Shown here: piece after piece, positions 8,750 to 17,264 of the stretch
How the letters are laid out: each line of letters opens with the position of its first letter
Numbering within the stretch: the first letter of the stretch is position 1
Source: Marilutibacter aestuarii
GTDB lineage: Bacteria > Pseudomonadota > Gammaproteobacteria > Xanthomonadales > Xanthomonadaceae
Direction: 5' to 3'
DNA: 64,000 nucleotides
NCBI RefSeq assembly: GCF_006546775.1
Contig: NZ_VICE01000148.1
Coordinates: forward strand, 1-64,000
Notes under the pieces: generated by a model
Databases searched by the model: none
Told to the model about the DNA's origin: nothing
The model's input: only the letters and a program-made list of their open reading frames with translations
Made by a program: the position numbers and the translations under genes

Positions 8750-8900
8750 ACGTCGCGGCCAGGTCGCTCGAAGCAAGACCCGCTCCCCGGGCGCGCCGCG
8801 AAAACGGTGCACACGACATGGCGCACGACGCGTGTCGGCAGGCGGTGAAGTCGCGACTGAACCGTTGCCGGGGATTCACCGAGGTCAAGCGGTGCGTAAC

Positions 8901-8914
8901 CGAATCATGATTCG
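8901..8914. promoter_or_regulatory. Perfect 14-bp palindrome upstream of csbD
   Basis: CGAATCATGATTCG is its own reverse complement. It lies 90 bases before the csbD start and is AT-rich compared with its surroundings, as expected for an operator. The binding protein is unknown. Confidence 0.5.
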
Positions 8915-9003
8915 ATCCGAACGGCGCGCTTGCGATGCTGTCCCTGCGGTCGACGACGAGGACCGCTCCCCCACGCAGACAAACAAAGAAGAGGAACCAT
9001 CAT

Positions 9004-9204
9004 ATGAACAAGGACATCATTGCCGGCAAGTGGACGCAGATCAAAGGCCAGGCCCAGGCGAAATGGGGCGACCTGACCGACGACGTATTCGATGTCGCCG
9101 AAGGCAACTCCGAATACCTCGCGGGCAAGCTGCAGGAGCAGTACGGCTGGGAGCGCGAGCGCGCCGAGCGCGAAGTGAGCGAGTTCGAGAAGAGCCTGCA
9201 CTGA
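9004..9204 (+). CDS. CsbD family stress-response protein
   Basis: A 66-residue hydrophilic protein of the CsbD/YjbJ family: [20 protein letters not shown], then [14 protein letters not shown] and a charged helix rich in Glu and Arg. Members are abundant small proteins induced by general or osmotic stress; the biochemical role is unknown. The ATG follows AAGAGGAA. Two hairpins follow. Confidence 0.9.
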   Translation: MNKDIIAGKWTQIKGQAQAKWGDLTDDVFDVAEGNSEYLAGKLQEQYGWERERAEREVSEFEKSLH

Positions 9205-9208
9205 TTCC

Positions 9209-9237
9209 GGGCCGCGCGACCCGTTGGGGTCGCGGCC
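9209..9237 (+). terminator. Hairpin after csbD
   Basis: GGCCG-CG-CGACCC and GGGTCG-CGGCC arms around a GTTG loop, with a 2-base bulge and no T run. It may protect the mRNA end or act together with the next hairpin. Confidence 0.5.
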
Positions 9238-9253
9238 ATGGTTCTCCAAGCGA

Positions 9254-9284
9254 CGGGCCGGCCTTGCGCCGGCCCGTTTCGTTG
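9254..9284. terminator. Terminator between csbD and the convergent gene
   Basis: GGGCCGGC (9255-9262), loop CTTGC, GCCGGCCC (9267-9274), then GTTTCGTT on the plus strand. Confidence 0.7.
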
Positions 9285-9350
9285 GTGGGCGATCTTGCCA
9301 CCGTGGTGTCCTTGTCACCCATGGCATCACGGGGCGTGGCCTTGCCTCCC

Positions 9351-10175
9351 TCAACGCCAATCGGGTGGATCGGCGACGAAGCCGCTCGGGAACGCTCGCG
9401 GTTCGGACGTCGGGCGGCGGTGATTCGGCATGATCCCCATCGCGATCAAGCGTTCGCGCGCGTCGTAGCGCAGTTCGGTGACCTGCGTGGGCCGGGAAGA
9501 CGCGCGCGTGAAGTGGGTCTGCGACACCGGCGACCAGGCGCGCTCGCCATGGCCGGTGCCGAGCGTCTGCGCCTCGGCCTCCTCGGTGGCGATGGCGCGC
9601 GACGCGCTTGCGGCGTCCGCGGCCGGTGCCGCGCGCGATGACGTGTCGGCGTGGCCGATCGCCGGACGGGCCTCATGGCGAGGCCGGGCCTCGTCGAACA
9701 CCGCGATGCCGATGACGCCGACGTTGCCCGGACGACCGGTGCGCGAGGCATACGCATCGGCATGGTCGGTGAACACGAAACGGGCGACGTCCGACATGGA
9801 CTTGCGCCAGCCGTCGATGCGGACCGTCTGCCATGGCCCGATCACATAGCCGGCCTGCGACGGATGCGCGGTCTCGCCGCTGACCGCGTTCACGCCGTCG
9901 ACCGAGAGGACCACCAGCACGCGACGGCTGGACGTATTGGTCATGCGCACTGCGTAACGATGCCCCGGCGTACCGGCGACCCACTGCCGGCGGCCGTCCG
10001 GCCACGCCTGGAGGATGCTGTCGCCGGCATCCTCGTCGACGATCGACAGCTGTACCGGATGGCCCGGCGGATAGGCGATGCCGCGGTGGCCGGCGTGCGC
10101 CGGTGCGTGGGCAAGCAGGGCGGTGGCGAGCACCAGGGCGGCGGCCTGGAGGGCGGGCAGGGGCGAGCGTTGCAT
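9351..10175 (-). CDS. Secreted hypothetical protein of a conserved unnamed family
   Basis: A 274-residue exported protein. The signal peptide ends around APAHA. The N-terminal half (about 45-150) is a compact domain seen in uncharacterised proteobacterial proteins: VRMTNTSSRRVLVVLSVDGV, then GYVIGPWQTVRIDGWRKS and GNVGVIGIAVFDE. The C-terminal third is disordered and ends with a conserved-looking tail (LRYDARERLIAMGI). Its function is unknown. ATG 10175 is preceded by a GGAG-like site; the longer frame to 10268 lacks a signal peptide. It is divergent from trpS. Confidence 0.65.
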   Translation of the reverse strand: MQRSPLPALQAAALVLATALLAHAPAHAGHRGIAYPPGHPVQLSIVDEDAGDSILQAWPDGRRQWVAGTPGHRYAVRMTNTSSRRVLVVLSVDGVNAVSGETAHPSQAGYVIGPWQTVRIDGWRKSMSDVARFVFTDHADAYASRTGRPGNVGVIGIAVFDEARPRHEARPAIGHADTSSRAAPAADAASASRAIATEEAEAQTLGTGHGERAWSPVSQTHFTRASSRPTQVTELRYDARERLIAMGIMPNHRRPTSEPRAFPSGFVADPPDWR

Positions 10176-10294
10176 GGTCGTTCTCCGACGGGGCGTATGG
10201 CATCCAACGCGTGGCCGGCGGCAACGGGGTTGGCAACGCGGCGGGCGTTGCGCTCCGGTAAACTGCAACGTCGTTTCGCAGGTGCCACCGTCCC

Positions 10295-11635
10295 ATGCAA
10301 GCCTCGTCCCCCTCGCGCCCCATCCGTGTCCTGACCGGCATCACCACCTCGGGCACGCCCCACCTGGGCAACTACGTGGGCGCGATCCGCCCCGCCGTGG
10401 CCGCCAGCCGCGGCCAGGGCGTGGAGAGCTTCTATTTCCTCGCCGACTACCATGCCCTGATCAAGGTCCAGGACCCCGCCCGCGTCCAGCGCTCCACCCT
10501 GGAGATCGCCGCGAGCTGGCTGGCCTGCGGCCTGGATCCGGACAAGGTGTGGTTCTACCGCCAGAGCGACGTGCCGGAGGTGCAGGAGCTGACCTGGCTG
10601 CTGACCTGCGTGGCCGGCAAGGGCATCCTCAACCGCGCCCATGCCTACAAGGCAGCGGTCGACAAGAACCGCGAGGCCGGCGAGGACGACGATGCCGGCA
10701 TCACCGCCGGCCTCTTCATGTACCCGGTGCTGATGGCGGCCGACATCCTGATCTTCAACGCCGACAAGGTGCCGGTGGGACGCGACCAGATCCAGCACAT
10801 CGAGATGGCGCGCGACTTCGGCCAGCGCTTCAACCATCTCTACGGCGAGCACTTCGCGCTGCCGGAAGCCGCGATCGAGGAGAACGTGGCGACCCTGCCG
10901 GGCCTGGACGGCCGCAAGATGAGCAAGAGCTACGACAACACCATCCCGTTGTTCGCGCCGCGCGAGCAGCTGCGGAAGCTCATCTTCTCGATCGTCACCG
11001 ATTCCACCCCGCCGGGCGAACCCAAGGCCACCGAGGGGTCGGCGCTGTTCCAGCTCTACCAGGCCTTCGCCAGCGACGCCGAGACCGCGGCCATGCGCGA
11101 GGCATTCGAGGCGGGCATCGGCTGGGGCGACGCCAAGCAGCAGCTGTTCGAGCGCATCGACCAGGAGATCGCACCCCTGCGCGAGCGCTACGAGGCGCTG
11201 GTCGCAGACCCCGCCCGCATCGAACAGGTCCTGCGCGACGGTGCCGCGCGCCTGCGCACGACCTACGCGGTGCCGCTGCTGGCACGCCTGCGCGAAGCCG
11301 TGGGCCTGCGCGACCTGTCCGCCCGCGTCGAGGGCAGCGGCGAGGCGGTCGCGAAGGCGGCGATGCCGGTGTTCAAGCAGTATCGCGAAAGCGACGGCCG
11401 CTTCTATTTCAAGCTCGCCCATGGCGACCGCGTGCTGCTGCAGAGCGAAGGCCATGCGTCGCCGCGTGACGCCGGGCAGCTGGTGGCGGCGCTCAAGCAA
11501 AGCAGCGGCGATGGCGTGCAACACGGTCCCGATGCCGGCGTCCAGCTGGGCGACCGCCCGGTGGGCCGCCTGGGCGACGGCGTGACGCTCAAGGAACTGC
11601 TCGACGCGCTCGGCCTGTTCGCCGGGGAGGACTGA
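10295..11635 (+). CDS. trpS: Tryptophanyl-tRNA synthetase with C-terminal extension
   Basis: A 446-residue class I synthetase charging tRNA-Trp. The HIGH-type signature is PHLGN (22-26) and the KMSKS loop is at 208-212; DIL and GRDQIQHIE are typical TrpRS segments. It is about 100 residues longer than the E. coli enzyme. The extension (about 357-402; FKQYRESDGRFYFKLAHGD, then VLLQSEGHAS) looks like a DUF1508/YegP-type beta repeat, followed by a Gly/Asp-rich linker and a final helix. A membrane protein gene follows at once. Confidence 0.93.
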   Translation: MQASSPSRPIRVLTGITTSGTPHLGNYVGAIRPAVAASRGQGVESFYFLADYHALIKVQDPARVQRSTLEIAASWLACGLDPDKVWFYRQSDVPEVQELTWLLTCVAGKGILNRAHAYKAAVDKNREAGEDDDAGITAGLFMYPVLMAADILIFNADKVPVGRDQIQHIEMARDFGQRFNHLYGEHFALPEAAIEENVATLPGLDGRKMSKSYDNTIPLFAPREQLRKLIFSIVTDSTPPGEPKATEGSALFQLYQAFASDAETAAMREAFEAGIGWGDAKQQLFERIDQEIAPLRERYEALVADPARIEQVLRDGAARLRTTYAVPLLARLREAVGLRDLSARVEGSGEAVAKAAMPVFKQYRESDGRFYFKLAHGDRVLLQSEGHASPRDAGQLVAALKQSSGDGVQHGPDAGVQLGDRPVGRLGDGVTLKELLDALGLFAGED

Positions 11636-11637
11636 CC

Positions 11638-11958
11638 GTGATGGGCGAGACGATCCAGCTCAACCTGGCGCTGATCCTGTTCCTGCCGTGGTTCCTGATC
11701 CTCGGCGCGCTGTACTGGCTGTTCCCGCGCCAGCCGCGACCGCCGGCGCGCTGGCTGTTCGACACCGCGACGCTGGTCGTCGCCGTGGTGGCCTTCCTCA
11801 TGGGCATCCACTGGGCCCATGCCAACGCGGACCCCGGGTACGGTCGGATGTGGGCGCAGGTGCTGGCCACCGCGCTGGGCTACGGCATCTTCCTGGCGGT
11901 GATGACGGTGGCGTTCTTCGTTCGCCGCGCTTGGTTGCGCCGCCTCGCCCCGCACTGA
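11638..11958 (+). CDS. Small integral membrane protein
   Basis: A 105-106-residue protein with three predicted membrane helices (about 9-28, 41-60 and 78-95) and a basic C-terminus (RRAWLRRLAPH). It starts with a GTG at 11638 or an ATG at 11641, two to five bases after the trpS stop, with GGGGAGG inside the end of trpS as ribosome site; translation is probably coupled to trpS. Not recognised beyond a xanthomonad hypothetical family. Confidence 0.65.
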   Translation: MMGETIQLNLALILFLPWFLILGALYWLFPRQPRPPARWLFDTATLVVAVVAFLMGIHWAHANADPGYGRMWAQVLATALGYGIFLAVMTVAFFVRRAWLRRLAPH

Positions 11959-12048
11959 GCGTGGCTTGATCGCCAGGGGCGATCCAACGCATCCTCGGAC
12001 CCCCGGGGCGGGATGTTCCCGTGCCGCGCAGGCACCACGAGGAGACGC

Positions 12049-12987
12049 ATGAGCGCCGAGTACGGCATCCACACCATCGACACCGGCTTCCATCGGCCGC
12101 GCTTCGACGCGGCCTACCTGATGGTCGAAGCAGGGCGGGCCGCGTTCATCGACTGCGGCACCAACCACAGCGTGCCGCGCATGCTGGCGGCCTTGTCCGC
12201 CCAGGGCCTGGCCGCGGACGACGTCGACTGGCTGGTGCTCACCCACGTCCACCTTGACCACGCCGGCGGCGCGGGCGCGCTGATGCGCGAACTGCCGCGC
12301 GCGAAATTGCTGGTGCACCCGCGCGGTGCACCCCACATGATCGACCCGTCCAGGCTCATCGCCGGCGCCACCGCGGTGTACGGCGAGGCGGAAATGGCGC
12401 GCAGCTACGGCACGATCCTGCCGATCGCCGTCGAGCGCGTGGTCGAGGCGCCCGACGGCCATGAATTCGCGCTGGCCGGTCGTCCGTTGCGCTGCATCGA
12501 CACCCCGGGCCACGCGCGCCATCACCTGTGCCTGTGGGACGCGCGCAGCCGCAGCTGGTTCACCGGGGATACCTTCGGCCTGTCCTATCGCGAGTTCGAC
12601 ACCGAACGCGGAGCGATCGCCATTCCGACCAGCTCGCCGGTGCAGTTCGAACCCGAACCGCTGAAGGCCTCCATCCGCCGCCTGCTCGATACCTCGCCCC
12701 AGGCGATGTATCCCACCCACTACGGGCGGGTCGAAGGGGTCGAACGCCTCGCCGCGGGCCTCTTCGGGCTGGTCGACGAGATGGTCGACGCCGTCCGCGT
12801 CGCCGCGGGCGAGGGCGGCGACGTGCACGCGCGCCTGGTCGAGGCCCTGCGTGCCTTGTACCTGCGGCACTTGCGGGCCCACGGTGTCGTCTTGCCCACC
12901 GAGGACATCCTGGAGGTGCTGGGCGTCGACATCGAACTCAACGCACAGGGCTTGCTGGTATGGTGGGCGCGTACGGCGCCTGCCTGA
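12049..12987 (+). CDS. MBL-fold metallo-hydrolase
   Basis: A 312-residue metallo-beta-lactamase-fold hydrolase. THVHLDHAGG (65-74) is the HxHxDH dinuclear metal motif; further ligands are in DTPGHARHH, FTGDT and PTHYG. The C-terminal helical region (about 225-290) resembles that of bacterial proteins annotated as beta-lactamase-like or glyoxalase II-like; the substrate cannot be assigned. ATG 12049 follows GAGGAG and is preferred to the upstream in-frame ATG at 12013. Confidence 0.85.
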   Translation: MSAEYGIHTIDTGFHRPRFDAAYLMVEAGRAAFIDCGTNHSVPRMLAALSAQGLAADDVDWLVLTHVHLDHAGGAGALMRELPRAKLLVHPRGAPHMIDPSRLIAGATAVYGEAEMARSYGTILPIAVERVVEAPDGHEFALAGRPLRCIDTPGHARHHLCLWDARSRSWFTGDTFGLSYREFDTERGAIAIPTSSPVQFEPEPLKASIRRLLDTSPQAMYPTHYGRVEGVERLAAGLFGLVDEMVDAVRVAAGEGGDVHARLVEALRALYLRHLRAHGVVLPTEDILEVLGVDIELNAQGLLVWWARTAPA

Positions 12988-13093
12988 ACGGCAGGCCCGT
13001 GCGAATGGAAGCGAGCCCCGGGTCTGGGGCGCCCATCACGGGGCGTCGCCGGGGCGGAGGATACGCTGTACCGAACGGACGCCTGCCCCGCCC

Positions 13094-14239
13094 ATGGTCA
13101 ACCTGCGCCATCGATCGCCGACCACCACCCTCCAGCCGGACACGCGCCGGACGGGATTCATGCTCGATCCGGTGCGCGAAGCGCGGCGGCAGGCCGCGCT
13201 CGAGGCCTACCACGTCCTCGATACGCGGCCGGAAGAGGCCTACGACGACATCGTCCGCCTGGCGGTGACGATATGCGCCACCCCGGGTGCGCTGATTTCG
13301 CTTCTCGACCACGAACGGCAATGGTTCAAGGCACGCCTGGGCGTCGACGTCGAACAGACCCCGCGCAGCCACGCGATCTGCGACCACGCGATCCGCACGC
13401 CCGACCGACTGATGGTGGTGCGTGACACCCGGGCCGATGCGCGCTTCGCGCACATCGACCTCCACCTGGCGGGCAAGCCGATGCGCTTCTATGCCGGCAT
13501 GCCGCTGCGCAGTCCGGATGGCCATGCGCTGGGTACGGTGTGCGTGCTCGATACCGTCCCGCGTGACCTGGACGCCAAGCAGCGCGAAGGCCTGGAGGTG
13601 CTCGCGCGGCAGACCCAGCATCTGCTGGAGCTGCGCCGCTACGCCCACCAGCAACGGCGCCTGCTGGCCGAGCGCGAGGCCGTCGCGCAGGGGCTGGAGG
13701 AAGCCCGGGCCGACCTGCAGCGCCGCAACGAACAGCTGCAGCACAGCGCGCACCACGACCAGCTGACCGGCCTCATGAACCGCGTCGGCCTGGCCCAGTT
13801 GCGCGACAACGCCGAGGCAATGTCGCGCCTCACCCGCGAGCCGTACAGCCTGATGCTGATCGACGTCGACCACTTCAAGCAGGTCAACGATCGCCACGGC
13901 CACCTGCTGGGCGACCGCGCGCTGCAGGCCGTGGCCGACGCGGTGGAACGTTCGATCCGCAGCGGCGACGTCGCGGTGCGCTATGGCGGCGAGGAGATCC
14001 TGGTGGTGCTGCCGAGCACGCGCCTGGCCGATGCCGCCGAAGTCGCCGAGCGCCTTCGCGTGCGGGTCACCCAGGCGGCCCTGCCGTTCGCGCTGACGGT
14101 GTCGATCGGCGTGGCCGCGGGCGAGCCGGGGACGGCCCTGGCCGAACAGGTCTTCGACCGCGCCGACCAGGCGCTCTACCGGGCGAAGTCGAGCGGCCGC
14201 AACTGCGTCGTCGTCGACGACACGCCGCTGCTGGGGTAG
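13094..14239 (+). CDS. GAF-domain diguanylate cyclase
   Basis: A 381-residue cytoplasmic signalling protein. A GAF domain (about 45-178) begins with the typical EARRQAALEAYHVLDTRPEE; a coiled coil (180-216) leads to a GGDEF domain. The active site is GGEEI (298-302), a catalytically competent variant, and an RxxD inhibitory site (RSGD, 289-292) lies five residues before it, so it should make cyclic di-GMP and be product-inhibited. Clp, the c-di-GMP-responsive regulator, is encoded later in this window. ATG 13160 is an alternative start with a slightly better ribosome site. Confidence 0.88.
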   Translation: MVNLRHRSPTTTLQPDTRRTGFMLDPVREARRQAALEAYHVLDTRPEEAYDDIVRLAVTICATPGALISLLDHERQWFKARLGVDVEQTPRSHAICDHAIRTPDRLMVVRDTRADARFAHIDLHLAGKPMRFYAGMPLRSPDGHALGTVCVLDTVPRDLDAKQREGLEVLARQTQHLLELRRYAHQQRRLLAEREAVAQGLEEARADLQRRNEQLQHSAHHDQLTGLMNRVGLAQLRDNAEAMSRLTREPYSLMLIDVDHFKQVNDRHGHLLGDRALQAVADAVERSIRSGDVAVRYGGEEILVVLPSTRLADAAEVAERLRVRVTQAALPFALTVSIGVAAGEPGTALAEQVFDRADQALYRAKSSGRNCVVVDDTPLLG

Positions 14240-14258
14240 GGCTCGCCCCGGGCGGGAC

Positions 14259-14645
14259 TCAGTCCCACTCGGTGGGTGGCGCGCCGCGTTCGGGATGCTT
14301 CATCCGGACCACGCAGAAGCGCTGGCCGGTGGGGGCTTCCATCACCCACCAGCGTTTGACGAAGGCGATCCTGCGCGCCCCCAGCGCTTCCAGCCGCGCG
14401 GCCTCGGCGTCGACGTCGTCGGATTCGATGTCCAGGTGCACGCGCGAGTCGTGGTCGACCTTCTGCACTTCGATGTGGAGGTCGCCCGGGGTGTCGCCGA
14501 ACTGCTGGTACTCCGCGCTGTCGTCGCCCGCGTCGCGGTCGGCGATGCGCACGCCCAGCGCCTGGCTCCAGAAATCCGCCGCGGCATCGAGGTCGTCGGT
14601 GCGGCAGTCGATGATGAATCCGGCCAGGCGGCTGCGGTGGGACAT
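14259..14645 (-). CDS. VOC-family (glyoxalase/bleomycin resistance-like) protein
   Basis: A 128-residue vicinal-oxygen-chelate protein of two beta-alpha-beta-beta-beta modules: GFIIDCRTDDLDAAADFWSQ at the start, HLDIESDDVDAEAARLEALG in the middle and PTGQRFCVVR near the end. This pattern matches uncharacterised single-domain VOC proteins. The metal site and substrate cannot be deduced. It is convergent with the diguanylate cyclase. Confidence 0.8.
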   Translation of the reverse strand: MSHRSRLAGFIIDCRTDDLDAAADFWSQALGVRIADRDAGDDSAEYQQFGDTPGDLHIEVQKVDHDSRVHLDIESDDVDAEAARLEALGARRIAFVKRWWVMEAPTGQRFCVVRMKHPERGAPPTEWD

Positions 14646-14788
14646 CGGCGTGCTCCTCGTGGGTTGCCACCGATCCTACGCCTGCCGCGCGGGTCGCGCC
14701 GTCGCGCCGCCCGGCCTGCTGACAGCAGGCTGTCAGCAGGGCATCCGGCGCACGACGGCCTGGCGGCCACCGCCACCCCGGTCCGGCC

Positions 14789-16207
14789 CTAGTTCGGCAG
14801 GGCCAGGTCGTCGATCATCGCGCGCAGGAAGCGCGCCGCCTCGCCGCCGGTGCAGGCGCGGTGGTCGAAGGTCACCGACAGCGGAATGACCTTGTGCGCC
14901 TCCACGCCACCCATGACCGGGGTCATCTGGTGGCGGCCACGGCCGGCGGCGATGATCGCCACGCAGGGCGGGACGACGACCGGCGTGGCATAGCGTCCGG
15001 CGAACATGCCGAAGTTGGACAGCGAGATCGTGTAGCCGGTCAGCTCCGACGCCGGGATGCTGCGATCCTCGACCTGGGTGCGCAGGCGGTTGACCGCCTC
15101 GCGCACGCCACGCGCGTCGAGCACGTCGGCGTTGCGCAGTGCCGGCACGAACAGCCCGTCCTCGGTGTCCACCGCGATGCCGATGTCGACATGCGGGTGG
15201 AGCGTGCGCGTGAGCTGGTCGCCATCGAACCACGCGTTGAGTGCCGGCACCGCCTTGCAGGCGGCGACGATCGCGCGCACCAGGCGGCCGGTGATGTCGT
15301 TCCCGGGGGCCCAGGCGTGGATGTCGGCGTCGTCCGACAGCGTCGTCGGCACGACCTTGCTGTGCGCATCGGCCATCACCCGCGCCATGTTCCGGCGCAC
15401 GCCCTTGAGCTGTTCGGGCTGGCCGCTGGCGACGGCGCCTGGCGGGCGCGTGCGCATGGGGCGACCGGCCTGCGACAGCGTCGAGCGCTGCGGCTCTTCC
15501 CTTCTCCCCTCGGGAGAAGCGGTCCTGGGGGCGGACGCCCCCCCACCCGCGCCCCCCGTCGTGCCGGGAGAGGGGAGCAGGAGGGCGGGATCCGCCGAGG
15601 CCTGCTTCACGTCGGCCATCGTGACGACGCCGTCGGCGCCGGTCGCCCTGACCCGCGCCAGGTCGACCTTGAGCTTGCGGGCCATCGCCCGCACCGCCGG
15701 CATGGCCTTGACGCCGCCCACGCTGCTGGCCTGTTCGCTGTGCACGGCGTCGGATGACTGCATGGCGCCGACGACGGTACCGCTGTCGGCCCGTTCGGCG
15801 TTGGACTTCGCGGCCGGCGTGCCGGCGTCGCTGATCGCACCGCCCTCGTCGGAGGCCACGACCTTGTCGTCCGGCGCCGGATCCTGGCTGCCGACGCTGT
15901 CGTGGTCGCCGCCGCCGTGGTGGTGCCCGGTGTCCTGGCCTTCCGCGCGCTGCGGCATCGAGGGATCGACCTCGAACTCGGCGAGCATGCGCCCGGTGAC
16001 GATCACGTCGCCCGCTTCGCCGGCGAGCTTGAGCACCTTGCCCGACACCGGCGAGGGCACCTCGACGACGGCCTTGGCGGTCTCCATCGACACCAGGTTG
16101 TCGTCCAGGCGGATCGTGTCGCCCTCCTTGACGAACCACTCGACGATGGTCGCGTCGGGCAGGCCTTCGCCGAGGTCGGGCAGGTGGAAGGTTTTCTTTT
16201 GGCTCAT
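14789..16207 (-). CDS. 2-oxoacid dehydrogenase E2, dihydrolipoamide acyltransferase
   Basis: A 472-residue E2 core subunit. The N-terminal lipoyl domain carries lysine K45 in METAKAVVEVP. A peripheral-subunit-binding domain is near 165-200 (PAVRAMARKLKVDLARVRAT) and the catalytic domain is about 245-472. The usual HxxxDG active-site motif reads HRACTG, with H449 present and Thr453 where Asp is usual. The linker between the binding and catalytic domains contains a repeat-derived insertion (see the repeat at 15499). It is the last gene of an E1-alpha, E1-beta, E2 operon with no E3 here. Pyruvate and branched-chain 2-oxoacids are both possible substrates. Confidence 0.88.
   Translation of the reverse strand: MSQKKTFHLPDLGEGLPDATIVEWFVKEGDTIRLDDNLVSMETAKAVVEVPSPVSGKVLKLAGEAGDVIVTGRMLAEFEVDPSMPQRAEGQDTGHHHGGGDHDSVGSQDPAPDDKVVASDEGGAISDAGTPAAKSNAERADSGTVVGAMQSSDAVHSEQASSVGGVKAMPAVRAMARKLKVDLARVRATGADGVVTMADVKQASADPALLLPSPGTTGGAGGGASAPRTASPEGRREEPQRSTLSQAGRPMRTRPPGAVASGQPEQLKGVRRNMARVMADAHSKVVPTTLSDDADIHAWAPGNDITGRLVRAIVAACKAVPALNAWFDGDQLTRTLHPHVDIGIAVDTEDGLFVPALRNADVLDARGVREAVNRLRTQVEDRSIPASELTGYTISLSNFGMFAGRYATPVVVPPCVAIIAAGRGRHQMTPVMGGVEAHKVIPLSVTFDHRACTGGEAARFLRAMIDDLALPN
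15499..15585. repeat. CCCTCTCC-type palindromic repeat inside the E2 gene
   Basis: Within the E2 linker the DNA contains CTTCTCCC-CTC-GGGAGAAG (15501-15519), GGGGGCG-GA-CGCCCCC (15527-15542) and GCCGGGAGAGGGGAG (15563-15577). Similar CCCTCTCC/GGAGAGGG palindromes are intergenic at 29415-29440, 29814-29838 and 29955-29978. The reading frame continues through it. Confidence 0.7.
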
Positions 16208-16229
16208 GGGGTTCCCTGGAAGTCGTCGG

Positions 16230-17264
16230 TCAGCCGTGGGCGAGGGCGCGCCTGGCCGCGGCGACGATGCGATCGACGCCGGGCAGGTACTTCATCTCGA
16301 GGCGGAACAGCGGGATGTGGGTGTCGTAACCGGTGACGCGCTCGACCGGCGCGAGCAGGTCGTACATCGATTCCTCGGCCAGGCGCGCGGCGATCTCGGC
16401 ACCGAACCCCGCGGTCTTGGGCGCCTCGTGCACGATCACGCAGCGGCCGGTGCGCGACACCGACTCGGCGATCGTGGCGAAGTCGAGCGGACGCAGCGTG
16501 GCGACGTCGATGACTTCGGCGCTGATGCCCTCGCCGGCCAGTTTCTCGGCCGCCTCCAGGGTCTCCTTCACCTGCGCGCCCCAGGTCACCAGGGTCACGT
16601 CGCTGCCGTCGCGGAGCACGTAGCACACGTCCAGCGGCAGGGCCTCGCCGTCGTCGGGCACCACTTCCTTGTACTGGCGGTAGATGCGCTTGGGTTCGAA
16701 GAAGATCACCGGGTCGGGCTCGCGGATCGCCGCCAGCAGCAGACCGTAGGCGCGCGCCGGCGAGGACGGCATGACCACCCGCAGGCCCGGCACGTTGGTG
16801 AAGATCGCCTCGTTCGCCTCGCTGTGGTGCTCCGGCGCGCGGATGCCGCCGCCCCAGGGCACGCGCAGGACCATCGGGCAGGTCAGGCGGCCGCGGGTGC
16901 GGTAGCGGAAGCGCGCGGCATGGCAGACGATGTGGTCGACCATGGGGTACATGAAGCCGTCGAACTGGGACTCGGCGACCGGCTTCATGCCCTGGCTGGC
17001 CAGGCCGACGGTGAGGCCGGCGATGGTGGTCTCGTCCAGGGGCGTGTCCAGCACGCGCTCGGGCCCGAACTGCTGCTGCAGCCCGGCGGTCGCGCGGAAC
17101 ACGCCGCCGTTGACGCCGACGTCCTCGCCCAGCACGAGCACGCTGTCGTCGACGCGCATCTCATGGGCCAGGGCCTGGGTGATGGCCTCGATCAGGGTGA
17201 TCGCCGCGGGGGTGTCGGCCGTGTTCGCGGCGGCGGGCTTGCGGGTGGCGACGGTGTCGTTCAT
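16230..17264 (-). CDS. 2-oxoacid dehydrogenase E1 component, beta subunit
   Basis: A 344-residue thiamine-diphosphate-dependent E1 beta subunit (transketolase central plus C-terminal domains). VLVLGEDVGVNGGVFRAT, TPLDETTIAGLTVGLA and GGIRAPEHHSEANEAIF are signatures of the PDH/BCKDH beta family, and the C-terminal domain has EVIDVATLRPLD. It pairs with E1-alpha, whose last codons it overlaps by 4 bases (ATGA), implying translational coupling and equal amounts. The E2 gene starts 22 bases downstream. The frame is open further upstream through the alpha gene, but that is not a fusion. Confidence 0.93.
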   Translation of the reverse strand: MNDTVATRKPAAANTADTPAAITLIEAITQALAHEMRVDDSVLVLGEDVGVNGGVFRATAGLQQQFGPERVLDTPLDETTIAGLTVGLASQGMKPVAESQFDGFMYPMVDHIVCHAARFRYRTRGRLTCPMVLRVPWGGGIRAPEHHSEANEAIFTNVPGLRVVMPSSPARAYGLLLAAIREPDPVIFFEPKRIYRQYKEVVPDDGEALPLDVCYVLRDGSDVTLVTWGAQVKETLEAAEKLAGEGISAEVIDVATLRPLDFATIAESVSRTGRCVIVHEAPKTAGFGAEIAARLAEESMYDLLAPVERVTGYDTHIPLFRLEMKYLPGVDRIVAAARRALAHG

